Under the pieces are notes generated by a model that ran no database searches, was not told the DNA's origin, and saw only the letters and a list, made by a program, of their open reading frames with translations. A program made the translations under genes and the position numbers. 6,072 nucleotides of DNA from Deltaproteobacteria bacterium (GTDB lineage Bacteria > Desulfobacterota > Desulfobacteria > Desulfobacterales > Desulfatirhabdiaceae), in contig JAPLJE010000010.1 of NCBI GenBank assembly GCA_026388755.1, forward strand, positions 1 through 6,072. Direction: 5' to 3'. Positions 1 to 6,072 of the stretch are shown one piece after another (the stretch's first letter is position 1; each line of letters begins with the position of its first letter).

Positions 1-402
1 GGGGAACACAATGACAGAATTCTCGGCAATCTCCTGGTTGTGGCGGAAACCATCAGAAGCCATAGTTGCCCGGAGGCGCTCTGGATCAGAACCCCCGTGA
101 TCCCGGGCATGACCGCCCGTGAGGATAATATTTTCAGGATCGGACGCTTTATTGCCAAAAACCTGGGGGATGTCGTAAGCCGCTGGGAGCTGTGTGCCTT
201 CAATAATCTCTGCAAGGATAAATACCTTCGCCTGGGTGAAGACTGGGTGCTCCGGGATGAATTGCTGCTGCAAAAAGAATCCATGGAACAGTTTGCCCGG
301 ATAGCCAGAGAATCGGGCATCCATCCCGATATTGTCGTATGGACCGGCGCCACGCGCCTTGAAGAAAAAACGTTTCCGGAAAACAGATCCGCCGCAAACT
401 GA
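1..402 (+). CDS. Radical SAM glycyl-radical-enzyme-activase-like protein, C-terminal 133 residues (5' end outside window)
   Basis: The frame is open from base 1 to the TGA at 400-402, so this is the 3' end of a gene that starts upstream. The visible part matches the back half of pyruvate-formate-lyase-activase-like radical SAM proteins. It has a TGEHN-like start (GEHNDRILGNL), then the barrel strand motif IRTPVIPG (visible residues 30-37), then a segment of the type 'W-x-L-x-x-F-N-N-L-x-x-x-KY-x-x-LG' (FNNLCKDKYLRLG). In PflA relatives the corresponding parts form the late strands of the partial TIM barrel and contribute to S-adenosylmethionine binding. The CxxxCxxC iron-sulfur motif would lie upstream and cannot be seen. 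Such enzymes normally install a glycyl radical on a partner enzyme, but distant relatives do other chemistry, and no glycyl radical enzyme is visible here. The next gene starts 18 bases downstream, suggesting one transcript. The family call is firm; the exact substrate is unknown. Confidence 0.8.
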   Translation, partial: GEHNDRILGNLLVVAETIRSHSCPEALWIRTPVIPGMTAREDNIFRIGRFIAKNLGDVVSRWELCAFNNLCKDKYLRLGEDWVLRDELLLQKESMEQFARIARESGIHPDIVVWTGATRLEEKTFPENRSAAN

Positions 403-409
403 AAGGAGA
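403..409 (+). promoter_or_regulatory. Ribosome binding site for the FMN split-barrel gene
   Basis: AAGGAGA lies directly after the stop codon of the radical SAM gene, about 11 bases before the ATG at 421. It supports that start and translation from a shared transcript. Confidence 0.6.
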
Positions 410-420
410 GCCTGACTGCC

Positions 421-1269
421 ATGTCCGATACCCGAAAAGAATTCATGGAAAATGAAATCAAGGCCTTTAAACCGGAAGAAAAAATCGGGCTTGTGGCCTC
501 CATCAACCCGAAAGGACTTCCCCATCTCTCCTTGATCACATCCATTCAGGCAGCAGGCCCCTCCACGGTAACCCTTGGAGAGTTCTGCAAGGGGAAAAGC
601 AAGGAATACATTCAAAAACGCCGCAATATCGGTTTTTTAATCATGACTCTGGACCGGAAGCTATGGCGGGGAAAAGCAACGTGGACACATCTGAGAAAAG
701 AGGGCCCTGAATTCGAGACTTACAACAATCTGCCCATGTTCCGTTATAACGCCTATTTTGGAATCAACACGGTTCACTATCTCGATCTTATGGAAACATC
801 CGGGCAGGAAAGTTTGCCGCTGGGTCGAATCGTATATGCATCGCTTCTTACCCGACTTGCCAAGGGAAACCTGAAAACCGCCGGCCAGAAAAGAATTCTC
901 AAACCGTTTGCGGAAAGTATGTTCAACCGGCTGGAAACATTAAAATTTATCTCATGGATTCCGGATGACGGGTTCCCGGTCATCATACCGGTCCTTCAAT
1001 GCCAGGCAGCAGACAGCCGCAGGGTTGTTTTTTCCTCCAGAGCCTACGGCAATGAATTGAAAAAGATCCCCAAAGGAACCATTGTTGCGGTTTTTGCCAT
1101 GACCATGAAAATGGAAGATGTCCTGATCCGGGGAACATTCAACGGATTTTCAACGTCCCGTTTTACGGAAGTCGGCTGCGTTGATATCGACTGGGTGTAT
1201 AACTCCATGCCGCCATGCCATGGGCAGATCTACCCGGAGATCCCATTGACCCCGGTGATTGAATTCTGA
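421..1269 (+). CDS. Pyridoxamine 5'-phosphate oxidase-like FMN-binding split-barrel protein, 282 residues
   Basis: The N-terminal part looks like the PNPOx-like split barrel. It shows the pattern 'KIGLVASINPKGLPHLSLITSI' (about residues 21-42), a first strand pair in which a small-molecule-sensing flavoprotein typically starts. This is followed by 'TLGEFCKGKSKEYIQKRRNIGFLIMTLDRKLW' (51-82), resembling the strand and helix that contact FMN in the family. The remainder (about 90-282) is longer than a minimal PNPOx domain (roughly 130-150 residues). It includes a second strand-rich block at 185-240 (FPVIIPVLQCQ, RRVVFSS, TIVAVFAMTMKMEDVLIRGTF) that may be a second, degenerate barrel. No signal peptide or membrane segment is seen, so it is probably cytoplasmic. 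Its partner upstream is a radical SAM protein 18 bases away, which suggests a linked anaerobic or redox role. The substrate, and even flavin binding, are inferences. It could also be a heme- or F420-type split-barrel protein. Its 3' end overlaps a minus-strand reading frame. Confidence 0.65.
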   Translation: MSDTRKEFMENEIKAFKPEEKIGLVASINPKGLPHLSLITSIQAAGPSTVTLGEFCKGKSKEYIQKRRNIGFLIMTLDRKLWRGKATWTHLRKEGPEFETYNNLPMFRYNAYFGINTVHYLDLMETSGQESLPLGRIVYASLLTRLAKGNLKTAGQKRILKPFAESMFNRLETLKFISWIPDDGFPVIIPVLQCQAADSRRVVFSSRAYGNELKKIPKGTIVAVFAMTMKMEDVLIRGTFNGFSTSRFTEVGCVDIDWVYNSMPPCHGQIYPEIPLTPVIEF

Positions 1270-1589
1270 CATGAACCCATCTTGTGAAGGAGACGCCGCA
1301 GGCGATGCTCCATGGCAATACGATCCAGCTCACCCAGCCTCTTTCCGTCAAGTATTCCGGCCACGATCCCCGCAGCAAGGCTGAATTCACGGACATGATG
1401 CTCATACCATTTGGCAAGCTCTTCGGCGGCAAAAACATCATAGGGATCCAAAGCGATCATCTCTTGCCAAAGAGATACGGCAACATGCCACTGGTTCATC
1501 TTCTTGTGGATCAGCGACAAGGACCTCCGTGCGCTCTGTGCAACCCCTGGCTGCCCGGAGCGGGACAAGGGCTCAAAGATACGGCCGCG
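1230..1589 (-). pseudogene. YprB-like RNase H-fold protein, C-terminal remnant (5' part lost)
   Basis: The minus-strand frame ends at the TAG at 1230-1232 and has only a weak TTG (1566-1568) as a possible start, with no clear ribosome binding site. The central part (about 1278-1520) reads SLIHKKMNQWHVAVSLWQEM, then FAAEELAKWYEHHVREFSLA, then AMEHRLRRLLHKM. This pattern of a helical pair, 'A-x-E-E-L-A-K-x-Y-E-H', and a closing 'E-H-R-L-x-R-L' is the TPR-like tail that follows the exonuclease domain in YprB/RNase H-like proteins. The nuclease domain, with its acidic catalytic residues, is absent. Reading further upstream gives no such likeness and meets a stop at 1644-1646. The piece is therefore best seen as the surviving 3' end of a once convergent gene whose front was removed. 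Its last residues lie antisense to the end of the split-barrel gene (about 40 bases of overlap). The family is recognised from memory, without a search; an intact small TPR protein is the alternative. Confidence 0.55.
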
Positions 1590-1694
1590 CGCTTTGCCTT
1601 TGCGGTGATTCTTTCCGGTGTACTGTGGGCCGGTGTGTTTCCTTCACCCCTTCTGGCCCTCATCACCCGGATTATCGCCTCGATCAGTATTTAG
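1578..1694 (+). pseudogene. Possible C-terminal fragment of a complex I antiporter-type subunit (NuoN-like)
   Basis: This plus-strand frame ends at the TAG at 1692-1694. Its last 38 residues are strongly hydrophobic: AARFAFAVILSGVLWAGVFP, then SPLLALITRIIASISI. The pattern of a last membrane helix followed by 'G-V-F-P-x-P-L-L-x-L' closely resembles the C-terminus of NADH-quinone oxidoreductase subunit N and its relatives (NuoM, Mrp-type antiporter subunits). Upstream in the same frame (1284-1577) the translation is antisense to the YprB-like piece and has no recognisable family character, so no complete gene is present. If real, this is gene debris brought next to the YprB remnant. A chance hydrophobic frame is a serious alternative because the stretch is short. 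Confidence 0.33.
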
Positions 1695-1773
1695 TCATGT
1701 GTGGCAATGACGGCCAGTGAAAATGAAGTAGCCGCCAATGAAAGATAACTGAAATTCATTCATGAGTTTTAGA

Positions 1774-1786
1774 AAGTCATTGACTT
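1774..1786. promoter_or_regulatory. Short perfect inverted repeat, possible operator
   Basis: AAGTCA-T-TGACTT is a perfect 6-base inverted repeat around one base. It overlaps the best -35-like hexamer (TTGACT, 1780-1785) upstream of the exporter gene. The position suits a repressor site for a dimeric regulator, but no regulator gene lies in the window, and a 6-base arm can occur by chance. Confidence 0.2.
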
Positions 1787-1953
1787 CCGCAACATGTTTG
1801 GTTATGGGTTTGTAATTCCAACCGATAACACGCCCCTGAAACGTTATCCGGAACTTCGTATCATCCCTGTTAACCTGGCAATGACATAGATCACCTTTCG
1901 AAAACAGTTCTTTCGTATTGTTGCTTCTGAACATCAACGAACCGATCGTCGAT

Positions 1954-1960
1954 AGGGTGA
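1954..1960 (+). promoter_or_regulatory. Ribosome binding site of the exporter gene
   Basis: AGGGTGA lies 10 bases before the ATG at 1971. It is a moderate match to the anti-Shine-Dalgarno partner and supports that start, which also gives the exporter a normal short cytoplasmic N-terminus before its first membrane helix. Confidence 0.5.
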
Positions 1961-1970
1961 AAGTAAACTG

Positions 1971-3392
1971 ATGTCAACCTGTGCAACTGTTGTGCGTCCA
2001 TTTTATCTGTTGATGGCGCCCCTGATCCTGGGGCCGCTACTGGTTTCACTGGATGTGCTGGCGCTGGCCGTTGCCATGCCGTCTATGGCAAACCAGTTGA
2101 AGATTTCATATTCTCAGGTATCCCTTACCTTTATCCTGTATACATTGATGTTTTCCGGGCTTATTTTGCCGGTGGGCAGGCTGATGGACCGTAGCGACTG
2201 CTATGCCCTGCTGCGTTGGGGATACTGGCTATTTGCCGCAGGTTCGATATGTTGCATGCTGGCACGGGAAATTCTCTGGCTCTGTATCGGACGCTGCGTG
2301 CAGGGGATCGGCGGCGCTGTCCTTTATGCAGTAACCCCCGTGCTGGTAAAGCGTGTTCTGCCGGAAGACCGGCAAGATCGCGGCTACACCCTGCTGGTGA
2401 TGGCATCCTATCTGGGAATTCTGGCAGGACCAACGCTGGGGGGGATGATTACTTCCCTGGCCGGGTGGCATTGGATCTTTGCCATGAATCTGCCGCCGGT
2501 GTGCGTAGGGCTGGTTTTGATTCGTCACCGTGCTGCTGCGCCGGAACCTGGACAGGCCGCCACACCGTTTGACTATGCCGGGGCAATTTATTCATTTCTG
2601 GCCTCAAGTCTGAGCATCTTTGTCCTGAACCAGGGAAAAGAACTGGGGTGGAGCTCGGTAACGATCCTGCTGGCGACAGGCTGCTGTCTTTTTTTTCTGA
2701 TGTTGTTTCTCATCCGCCAGTACCGGTTTTCTCACCCGCTGATCGATCTGAGTCTGCTGCGTATCAGAGCGTACCGCTGTGGTCTGATGACGGCCTCTAT
2801 TGCCATGGGAACCGGTACCGGATTGACTTTTCTCTATCCTTTTTTTCTAAGCCAGGGTGTAGGGCTTTCAACCATGCAGTCCGGTGTCATGATCGGGCTT
2901 GAACCGATCTTTTCCATACTGGCCAGTGTTGCAGCAGCACCGCTGGCAGCTTGGGTCGGATACCGCACGGCCATAACAGGGACCATGGGGCTGCGTTTAT
3001 TTGCAGTCTTGCTGCTGACACTTGCTGCCCAGTCACCAACGTCAATGCCGGTTGCAGTAGCATTCGGGTTGTCAGGCCTGGCCACCGGCCTGCAGTACGG
3101 ACCGCTCATGGGACAGGTAATGGCCGCCATACCTCAAGCCCAGACCGGTGCTGGTGGTGCACTCTTTTCTCAGGCGCGACTGTTTGCTCAGGTGATGGGG
3201 GTCGTTCTGTTTGAAACACTTTTTTCACAATTGCATGATCTGACGCCATCCGAAACAGGCTCCCATGATGCGATGAATGCCGCGTTCAGAGCCTGTTTCT
3301 TGCTGGCTGCGGCATTGCTGATCGTGGCAGCCTGGTATGCACTGGGTCTGCAATCTAAATCAGCTGCGACAGAACCCGTAGCGAGGAGGTAA
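1971..3392 (+). CDS. MFS drug/natural-product exporter, DHA2 (EmrB/QacA-like) family, 473 residues
   Basis: This is a proton-driven inner-membrane antiporter of the major facilitator superfamily. About 14 hydrophobic segments can be counted (roughly 12-36, 48-68, 82-97, 101-120, 138-158, 166-184, 202-220, 228-248, 271-293, 302-322, 335-352, 356-378, 396-416, 437-458), the count expected of DHA2. Family motifs are in the right order. LDVLALAVAMPS (27-38) is the D1-type motif in helix 1. GRLMDRSDCYALLR (69-82) is motif A in loop 2-3. GRCVQGIGGA (107-116) is motif B with its arginine. SYLGILAGPTLGG (146-158) is the antiporter motif C. GWHWIFAMNLP (165-175) is the typical 'W-x-W-I-F-x-x-N-x-P'. 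The length is usual for the family. The stop codon is 6 bases before the NRPS start, so the two genes are surely co-transcribed. The likely job is export of, or self-resistance to, the peptide made by that NRPS; this is inferred from position only. Confidence 0.88.
   Translation: MSTCATVVRPFYLLMAPLILGPLLVSLDVLALAVAMPSMANQLKISYSQVSLTFILYTLMFSGLILPVGRLMDRSDCYALLRWGYWLFAAGSICCMLAREILWLCIGRCVQGIGGAVLYAVTPVLVKRVLPEDRQDRGYTLLVMASYLGILAGPTLGGMITSLAGWHWIFAMNLPPVCVGLVLIRHRAAAPEPGQAATPFDYAGAIYSFLASSLSIFVLNQGKELGWSSVTILLATGCCLFFLMLFLIRQYRFSHPLIDLSLLRIRAYRCGLMTASIAMGTGTGLTFLYPFFLSQGVGLSTMQSGVMIGLEPIFSILASVAAAPLAAWVGYRTAITGTMGLRLFAVLLLTLAAQSPTSMPVAVAFGLSGLATGLQYGPLMGQVMAAIPQAQTGAGGALFSQARLFAQVMGVVLFETLFSQLHDLTPSETGSHDAMNAAFRACFLLAAALLIVAAWYALGLQSKSAATEPVARR
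3384..3390 (+). promoter_or_regulatory. Strong Shine-Dalgarno overlapping the exporter stop codon, serving the NRPS
   Basis: AGGAGGT shares its last base with the TAA stop of the exporter and stands 8 bases before the NRPS ATG (3399). It is a near-perfect match at ideal spacing. A second GAGGAG (3393-3398) abuts the ATG and is too close to serve. The arrangement fits translational coupling of exporter and synthetase and settles the NRPS start. Confidence 0.75.
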
Positions 3393-3398
3393 GAGGAG

Positions 3399-6072
3399 AT
3401 GAAAACTTGCCAAACCGAGTTGGAGTACACTGAGAATAACACCATTCAAGCGCTTTTTGAGGAGATTGCTGCGGCCGGCCCCGATGCCATGGCCCTGGTG
3501 TGGGGCGAAGAGCATCTAACGTATGGCGTTCTCAATGAGAGAGCCAACCGCGTGGCCCACGAAATACGGCATTTCTACCGATTGCTGTACAATCTGGAAA
3601 TGGCTCCCGACACACCGATCGGCATCTTCATCAACCAGGGGCCGAACATGCTGGTTGGGCTGCTCGGGATTCTGAAGGCCGGCGGGGCCTATATGCCCCT
3701 TGATTCCGCCTACCCCGAAAGCCGGCTGCGAGGCATGATGGAGGATGCGCAGTCGCCTTTGGTCATCACCGAGCAGGCGCTCGTAGAGCATCTTCTGTTT
3801 CTGAATGAAGCTGACTACGGAGTGATTTCTCTCGATACCGGTTGGGAGGCGATTGCCAGGCACTCCGCTGAGAATCCCGTCTCTATCACCGGACCCCACT
3901 CGCTCGCTTATATCATCTACACCTCCGGCTCCACCGGCAAGCCCAAGGGGGTGATGGTCGAGCACCACAGTGTGATCAATCTCGTGCGGAATCAGCGCTA
4001 TGTGGAGATAAACCCTTCCGACTGTCTGGCCCAGTCGTCCAGCGTATCCTTCGATGCGGCGACTTACGAGATATGGGGAGCGCTGCTGAACGGCGCGCGC
4101 CTGGCGATCATCGACCGCTCAACGCTGCTTTCAAGCGAAAATCTGGCCGCTGTCCAGCGAAAATACGGCGTGACGAACCAGTTCTTCACTACGGCTGTTT
4201 TCAATCTGCTCACCGAAGGCGGCGCAGAGGCTCTGGTCAGATTGCGTGTGGCCCTTTTTGGCGGGGAAGAGGCCAATTTTACGAAGGTGCGGAACATTCT
4301 GGCACGGAAAGGCAGGGAGCTGACTCTCGTTCATGTCTATGGGCCGACGGAGTGCACCACATTTTCCACCTTCCACATCCTGTCGGACGAGACCCTGAAC
4401 ACCGGGGTCGTACCCATCGGTGTCCCGATCACCCGGATGCATGCGTATGTTCTGGATGAAAATCTCCGGCCCGTTCCAGACGGAAGCCCCGGTGAGCTGT
4501 ACATGGGCGGGGACGGCATTGCACGGGGATATCTGAACCGCCCCGAGCTCACCGCCGAGCGGTTTGTGAAGAACCCTTTTGCGACCGAGGAGCAACGGGC
4601 GCAAGGCAAGAACCTTCGGCTCTACAAGACAGGCGATATCGTGAAGCGGCTCCCTTCGGGAGAAGTGGTCTACATCGAGCGCAGGGATAACCAGATCAAG
4701 ATCCGGGGATTCCGGGTCGAACTGGGAGAGATCGAGGCGACGCTGCGCATGCATCCCGACATCAGGGACTGCGTCGTGAATCCGTATGGAGACTACCATC
4801 AGAAGCGCCTTGTTGCCTACATCATCCCCGCGCAGATGGGAAAGCTGAGCAGTGAGGAGCTCTGCAGCCATCTGGCTACGACGCTGCCGGCATTTATGAT
4901 CCCGTCCTTTTTCATGGAGATCGAGTCGTTTCCGCTCAATCCGAACGGCAAAATCAATCGTCAGGCGCTTCCATCGCCATTTGACGCGGAGACGGCCGCC
5001 CTGACGAGAAAGAGCAAAGCCTGCCGACTAGAGCCCATGGGGCCTCGGGATGAGCTGGAGCGCGCCGTTCTCGATATCGTGGCCGCTGCTCTGAATGTGC
5101 AGTCCATGGGAATCGACGAGAGCATATTCTGCTACGGCGCGCACTCGTTGATCATCGCCCAGATCTGCGCCGCCGTGCGCAGTCGGCTGAGAGTCAGACT
5201 CGAACCCAGGGAGGCATTTGAACTTCCCACGGTTGCCGGCATGACGCGACTGATTTCCGAACGGAAGTCGGCGCCGGCCGAGGTCGAGGTGACGATCCCC
5301 AAGGCGCCGCGCGAGGGCCCCATTCCTCTCACCTTTCAGCAGGAGCAGGTCTGGTTCCTGAGCAAGCTTGCGCCGGACAACCGTGCCTATAACAGCCAGT
5401 TCACCGTGCGGCTTACCGGCAAGCTCGACAGGAACATCCTCGAGAGATGCCTCAACGAGATCATCCAGAGGCATGAGATCCTTCGGACAACCTTTCACGA
5501 GAAGAACGACTCTCCCGTGCAGGTCATCCACGAGCCGTGGGAAATGAGACTTTCAGAGGCCGACCTTCGCCACCTGCCGGAAGACCGGAGGGAGGAAGAG
5601 GTCGAGCATCGGATCGCCGAGGAGATGAGCCACTGTTTCGACTATGCCGAGCTTCCCCTCTTTCGGTGGCGACTCTACCGACTGGGAGAGGATGAGTGGA
5701 TATTCCTTTTCGTCGAGCACCACTTTATCCACGATGGATGGGAGGTGAGCGTCTTTCTGAGGGAGATCAAGGCCCTGTACACCGCGTTTGCGCAGGGTCG
5801 GCAATCGCCGCTGGAGGAACTCCCCATCCAGTACGCAGACTATGCCGTCTGGCAGAAGAAGATGCTCAGCGGAGAACGGATCGAGGAAAAGGTGCGCTAC
5901 TGGATCGACAAGATCCGCGATTACCCTCACGTACTCAATCTCTGCCTTGATCATCCACGGCCCGAGATACAGAGCTTTCACGGAGACATGCTCCGGTTCG
6001 AGCTCGACCGCGATCTTTATCAATCCCTCCGGGCGCTCGCCGGTCGACACAACGCCCCGCCGTTCCTGGTCA
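3399..6072 (+). CDS. Nonribosomal peptide synthetase, initiating subunit: A-PCP-C (partial, 3' end outside window)
   Basis: 891 codons are open to the window edge. The adenylation domain (about 12-525) has all core motifs: LTYGVLNERAN (A1, 40-50), LKAGGAYMPLD (A2, 92-102), YTSGSTGKPKG (A3, 174-184), FDAATYEIW (A4, 218-226), YGPTE (A5, 314-318), GELYMGGDGIARGY (A6, 365-378), YKTGD (A7, 409-413), RRDNQIKIRGFRVELGEIE (A8, 428-446), LPAFMIP (A9, 496-502) and NGKIN with catalytic Lys518 (A10). It activates an amino acid as the adenylate and loads it on the carrier. Aligned by eye to GrsA, the pocket reads D219, A220, Y223, F262, L286, G288, V313, T321, F322, K518, suggesting Ile/Val/Leu. The carrier domain (about 550-620) has YGAHSL with Ser583 as phosphopantetheine site. 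A condensation domain begins near 640 with FQQEQVWFL (C1), RHEILRTTF (C2), active HHFIHDG (C3, 774-780) and YADYAVW (C4); the rest is cut off. There is no upstream C domain, so this is a loading module. An extra stretch at about 58-69 after A1 is seen in some proteobacterial synthetases. The start is set by AGGAGGT. Confidence 0.95.
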   Translation, partial: MKTCQTELEYTENNTIQALFEEIAAAGPDAMALVWGEEHLTYGVLNERANRVAHEIRHFYRLLYNLEMAPDTPIGIFINQGPNMLVGLLGILKAGGAYMPLDSAYPESRLRGMMEDAQSPLVITEQALVEHLLFLNEADYGVISLDTGWEAIARHSAENPVSITGPHSLAYIIYTSGSTGKPKGVMVEHHSVINLVRNQRYVEINPSDCLAQSSSVSFDAATYEIWGALLNGARLAIIDRSTLLSSENLAAVQRKYGVTNQFFTTAVFNLLTEGGAEALVRLRVALFGGEEANFTKVRNILARKGRELTLVHVYGPTECTTFSTFHILSDETLNTGVVPIGVPITRMHAYVLDENLRPVPDGSPGELYMGGDGIARGYLNRPELTAERFVKNPFATEEQRAQGKNLRLYKTGDIVKRLPSGEVVYIERRDNQIKIRGFRVELGEIEATLRMHPDIRDCVVNPYGDYHQKRLVAYIIPAQMGKLSSEELCSHLATTLPAFMIPSFFMEIESFPLNPNGKINRQALPSPFDAETAALTRKSKACRLEPMGPRDELERAVLDIVAAALNVQSMGIDESIFCYGAHSLIIAQICAAVRSRLRVRLEPREAFELPTVAGMTRLISERKSAPAEVEVTIPKAPREGPIPLTFQQEQVWFLSKLAPDNRAYNSQFTVRLTGKLDRNILERCLNEIIQRHEILRTTFHEKNDSPVQVIHEPWEMRLSEADLRHLPEDRREEEVEHRIAEEMSHCFDYAELPLFRWRLYRLGEDEWIFLFVEHHFIHDGWEVSVFLREIKALYTAFAQGRQSPLEELPIQYADYAVWQKKMLSGERIEEKVRYWIDKIRDYPHVLNLCLDHPRPEIQSFHGDMLRFELDRDLYQSLRALAGRHNAPPFLV

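Larger units (their letters stand above)
1695..1970. other. A+T-richer intergenic stretch ahead of the exporter-NRPS operon
   Basis: About 276 bases lie between the hydrophobic fragment and the exporter gene. The stretch is visibly richer in A and T than the flanks and should hold the promoter of the exporter-NRPS operon. One weak sigma-70-like pair is TTGACT (1780-1785) and TATGGG (1803-1808) with a 17-base gap; the -10 box is poor. TGTAAT at 1811-1816 is a better -10 look-alike but has no partner at proper distance. A minus-strand frame of 80 codons (1695-1937, TTG or ATG start at 1932-1937) is open. It has no evident ribosome binding site and resembles no family I recognise, so I do not call it a gene. 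No intrinsic terminator with a strong stem and T-run was found. Confidence 0.4.

Noticed and set aside
1284..1577. Plus-strand frame opposite the YprB remnant, read as a new gene starting at 1284
   Set aside because: The minus strand carries the recognisable helical-repeat pattern here, and the plus translation has no family character until the hydrophobic tail after 1578.
1709..1721. GACGGCCAGTGAA, identical to part of the lacZ-alpha/M13 forward primer region of cloning vectors
   Set aside because: Only 13 bases match and the flanks (no polylinker, no further lacZ sequence) do not, so vector contamination is not supported.
1737..1760. AATGAA ... TTCATT short inverted repeat as a terminator stem
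   Set aside because: The six-base A+T-only stem with a 12-base loop and no following T-run is too weak for an intrinsic terminator.
1695..1937. Minus-strand open frame of 80 codons as a possible small gene
   Set aside because: It has no ribosome binding site, no recognised family and an A+T-rich intergenic setting. The frame stays open upstream to about 1973, so the start is arbitrary. A remnant cannot be excluded.
2161..3445. Several overlapping open frames of 84-118 codons on both strands within the exporter gene
   Set aside because: All are shadows of the exporter frame, whose membrane topology and motifs are continuous.
4131..4871. Long minus-strand open frame of 246 codons inside the NRPS, with others at 3516-3968, 5028-5531 and 5553-6050
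   Set aside because: They are antisense to an unbroken NRPS reading frame with every core motif in order. They show no family resemblance and follow from the G+C-rich codon pattern of the sense gene.

Overview
The window joins two kinds of DNA. The left part (1-1269) is an ordinary two-gene operon on the plus strand: the 3' end of a radical SAM, glycyl-radical-activase-like gene, then a protein with a pyridoxamine-phosphate-oxidase-like (FMN split-barrel) N-terminus. A protein of this style beside an anaerobe-type radical SAM enzyme, plus a remnant of a YprB-like RNase H-fold protein on the opposite strand, suggests an anaerobic bacterium, possibly Desulfobacterota (sulfate-reducer-like). That assignment is an inference from protein style only; there is no rRNA or other phylogenetic marker here.

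The middle (about 1230-1970) contains no convincing intact gene and looks like a scar. On the minus strand lies the C-terminal end of a YprB-like protein, lacking its N-terminal nuclease domain. It overlaps tail to tail with the FMN-barrel gene. Its likeness stops around 1520-1590, where a plus-strand stretch (about 1578-1694) resembles the hydrophobic C-terminus of an antiporter-type complex I subunit. A visibly more A+T-rich intergenic stretch follows (1695-1970), which probably carries the regulatory sequences for the next genes.

The right part (1971-6072) is the start of a natural-product gene cluster. A 473-residue DHA2-type MFS exporter is followed after 6 bases by a large nonribosomal peptide synthetase (NRPS) that runs off the window. 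The NRPS begins directly with an adenylation domain, followed by a peptidyl carrier domain and the first part of a condensation domain (A-PCP-C). The encoded protein is therefore the initiating subunit of an assembly line, or is loaded by a partner. The residues lining the adenylation pocket, aligned by eye to GrsA, read D-A-Y-F-L-G-V-T-F-K, which points to a branched aliphatic amino acid (Ile/Val/Leu type). The likely logic is that the synthetase makes a peptide and the co-transcribed MFS pump exports it or gives self-resistance. The product cannot be named from this window.
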